DNA of 7,927 bases, taken from NCBI GenBank assembly GCA_023266455.1, contig JAHFQD010000075.1:1-7927 (forward strand), in the 5' to 3' direction. The translations under genes were made by a program, and so were the position numbers. Each line of letters opens with the position of its first letter. Position 1 is the stretch's first letter. Under the pieces are notes generated by a model that did no database searches, had not been told where the DNA came from, and worked only from the letters and a program-made list of their open reading frames with translations. This document shows positions 7,284 through 7,927 of this stretch, piece by piece. The stretch comes from Candidatus Muproteobacteria bacterium. GTDB lineage: Bacteria; Pseudomonadota; Gammaproteobacteria; Acidiferrobacterales; Sulfurifustaceae.

Positions 7284-7927
7284 ATGCGTATTAGTTTCCA
7301 ACGTGAAGATTTTTTGAAACCGCTTAACTACGTCGCGGGCGTCGCAGAACGTCGACAAACGTTACCGATCTTGTCCTACATATTGCTTCGGCATAAAGAA
7401 AACAAAACTGTCATTACGGGCACCGATCTGGAAATCGAGGTAAGTACTTATGCCTCTGGTACAGCGGATGCTGAAGCCAACGTCACCCTTCCAGCACGTA
7501 AACTTCTTGAGATTTGCCGAGCGCTTCCCGAAGGAAGTCAGATGGAAATCATTCATGAAGGCGAGAGAGCGACGGTAAAAGCTGGGAGAAGCCGGTTTAG
7601 TCTCATTACCATGCCAGTCTCCGATTTTCCTATTATGCAGTCTCCTTTATGGGAAAAATCGCTGACGCTAAAACAGGGTGAATTTCGCGCACTATTGGAA
7701 AAAACCCAGTTTTGTATGGCGCAACAAGATGTTCGTTATTATTTGAACGGCGCGCTTCTGGAAATCAGCAACGGTAAGTTGCGAATTGTCGCCACCGATG
7801 GCCACCGAATGGCGGTAGGAGAATTGGCTTGTTCTGGTGCCGATGGCGAGAAACAAGTCATTATCCCACGTAAAGCGGTACATGAAATCACTCGTTTGCT
7901 TAATCAAACAGACGATGAACTAACGCT
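7284..7927 (+). CDS. dnaN: DNA polymerase III beta subunit (sliding clamp), 3' end cut
   Basis: Ring-shaped dimeric clamp that tethers DNA polymerase III to DNA and is a docking platform for many replication and repair proteins. The window holds the first 214 codons of a family that is about 366-370 residues long, so domain 1 and most of domain 2 are present and domain 3 is missing. Marks seen are TLPILS (27-32), TGTDLEIEV, LPARKLLEICRALPEG, RSRFSL, the conserved FPIMQ region, QDVRYYLNG and ATDGHRMAV; these match E. coli DnaN closely. AAGGGA (7272-7277) stands 6 nt before the ATG. It follows dnaA on the same strand across the presumed oriC. Its base composition is clearly more A+T-rich than that of amtB at the other end of the window. 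Confidence 0.97.
   Translation, partial: MRISFQREDFLKPLNYVAGVAERRQTLPILSYILLRHKENKTVITGTDLEIEVSTYASGTADAEANVTLPARKLLEICRALPEGSQMEIIHEGERATVKAGRSRFSLITMPVSDFPIMQSPLWEKSLTLKQGEFRALLEKTQFCMAQQDVRYYLNGALLEISNGKLRIVATDGHRMAVGELACSGADGEKQVIIPRKAVHEITRLLNQTDDELT

Overview
This window is the replication-origin neighbourhood of a bacterial chromosome, most likely from a gammaproteobacterium. The protein sequences (DnaA, YidC, RpmH, MnmE, GlnK, AmtB) look gammaproteobacterial, and the block rpmH-rnpA-yidD-yidC-mnmE diverging from dnaA-dnaN is the classical arrangement around oriC. I cannot name the genus. No RNA gene, CRISPR array, insertion sequence or phage gene is visible, and I see no undescribed system here. 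Most of the window is core housekeeping DNA with a few real oddities.

Left arm, all on the minus strand and reading away from the origin: rpmH (ribosomal protein bL34), rnpA (RNase P protein, TTG start touching the rpmH stop), yidD and yidC (membrane-protein insertion) are packed with overlaps or no gaps. After a 54-nt gap comes mnmE (tRNA wobble-uridine modification GTPase). It is broken: its N-terminal part runs into a stop after 39 codons, and the rest of the protein continues in another frame with about 22-23 conserved residues missing. Then follow glnK (PII nitrogen regulator) and amtB (ammonium channel, running off the left edge), where mnmG is commonly found.

Right arm, plus strand: dnaA (replication initiator), a 213-bp intergenic region that looks like oriC (two perfect DnaA boxes in inverted orientation, a tight row of weaker boxes, A+T-rich tracts, no GATC), and dnaN (sliding clamp, cut by the right edge). 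The 175-bp rpmH-dnaA divergent region has a good sigma-70 promoter for rpmH and one perfect DnaA box upstream of dnaA.

Functionally, DnaA opens the origin and DnaN holds the polymerase on the DNA. RpmH, RnpA, YidD and YidC serve ribosome assembly, tRNA processing and membrane insertion. GlnK and AmtB form a nitrogen-sensing and ammonium-uptake pair. The observation most worth checking is the lesion in mnmE, together with the absence of mnmG directly after it.
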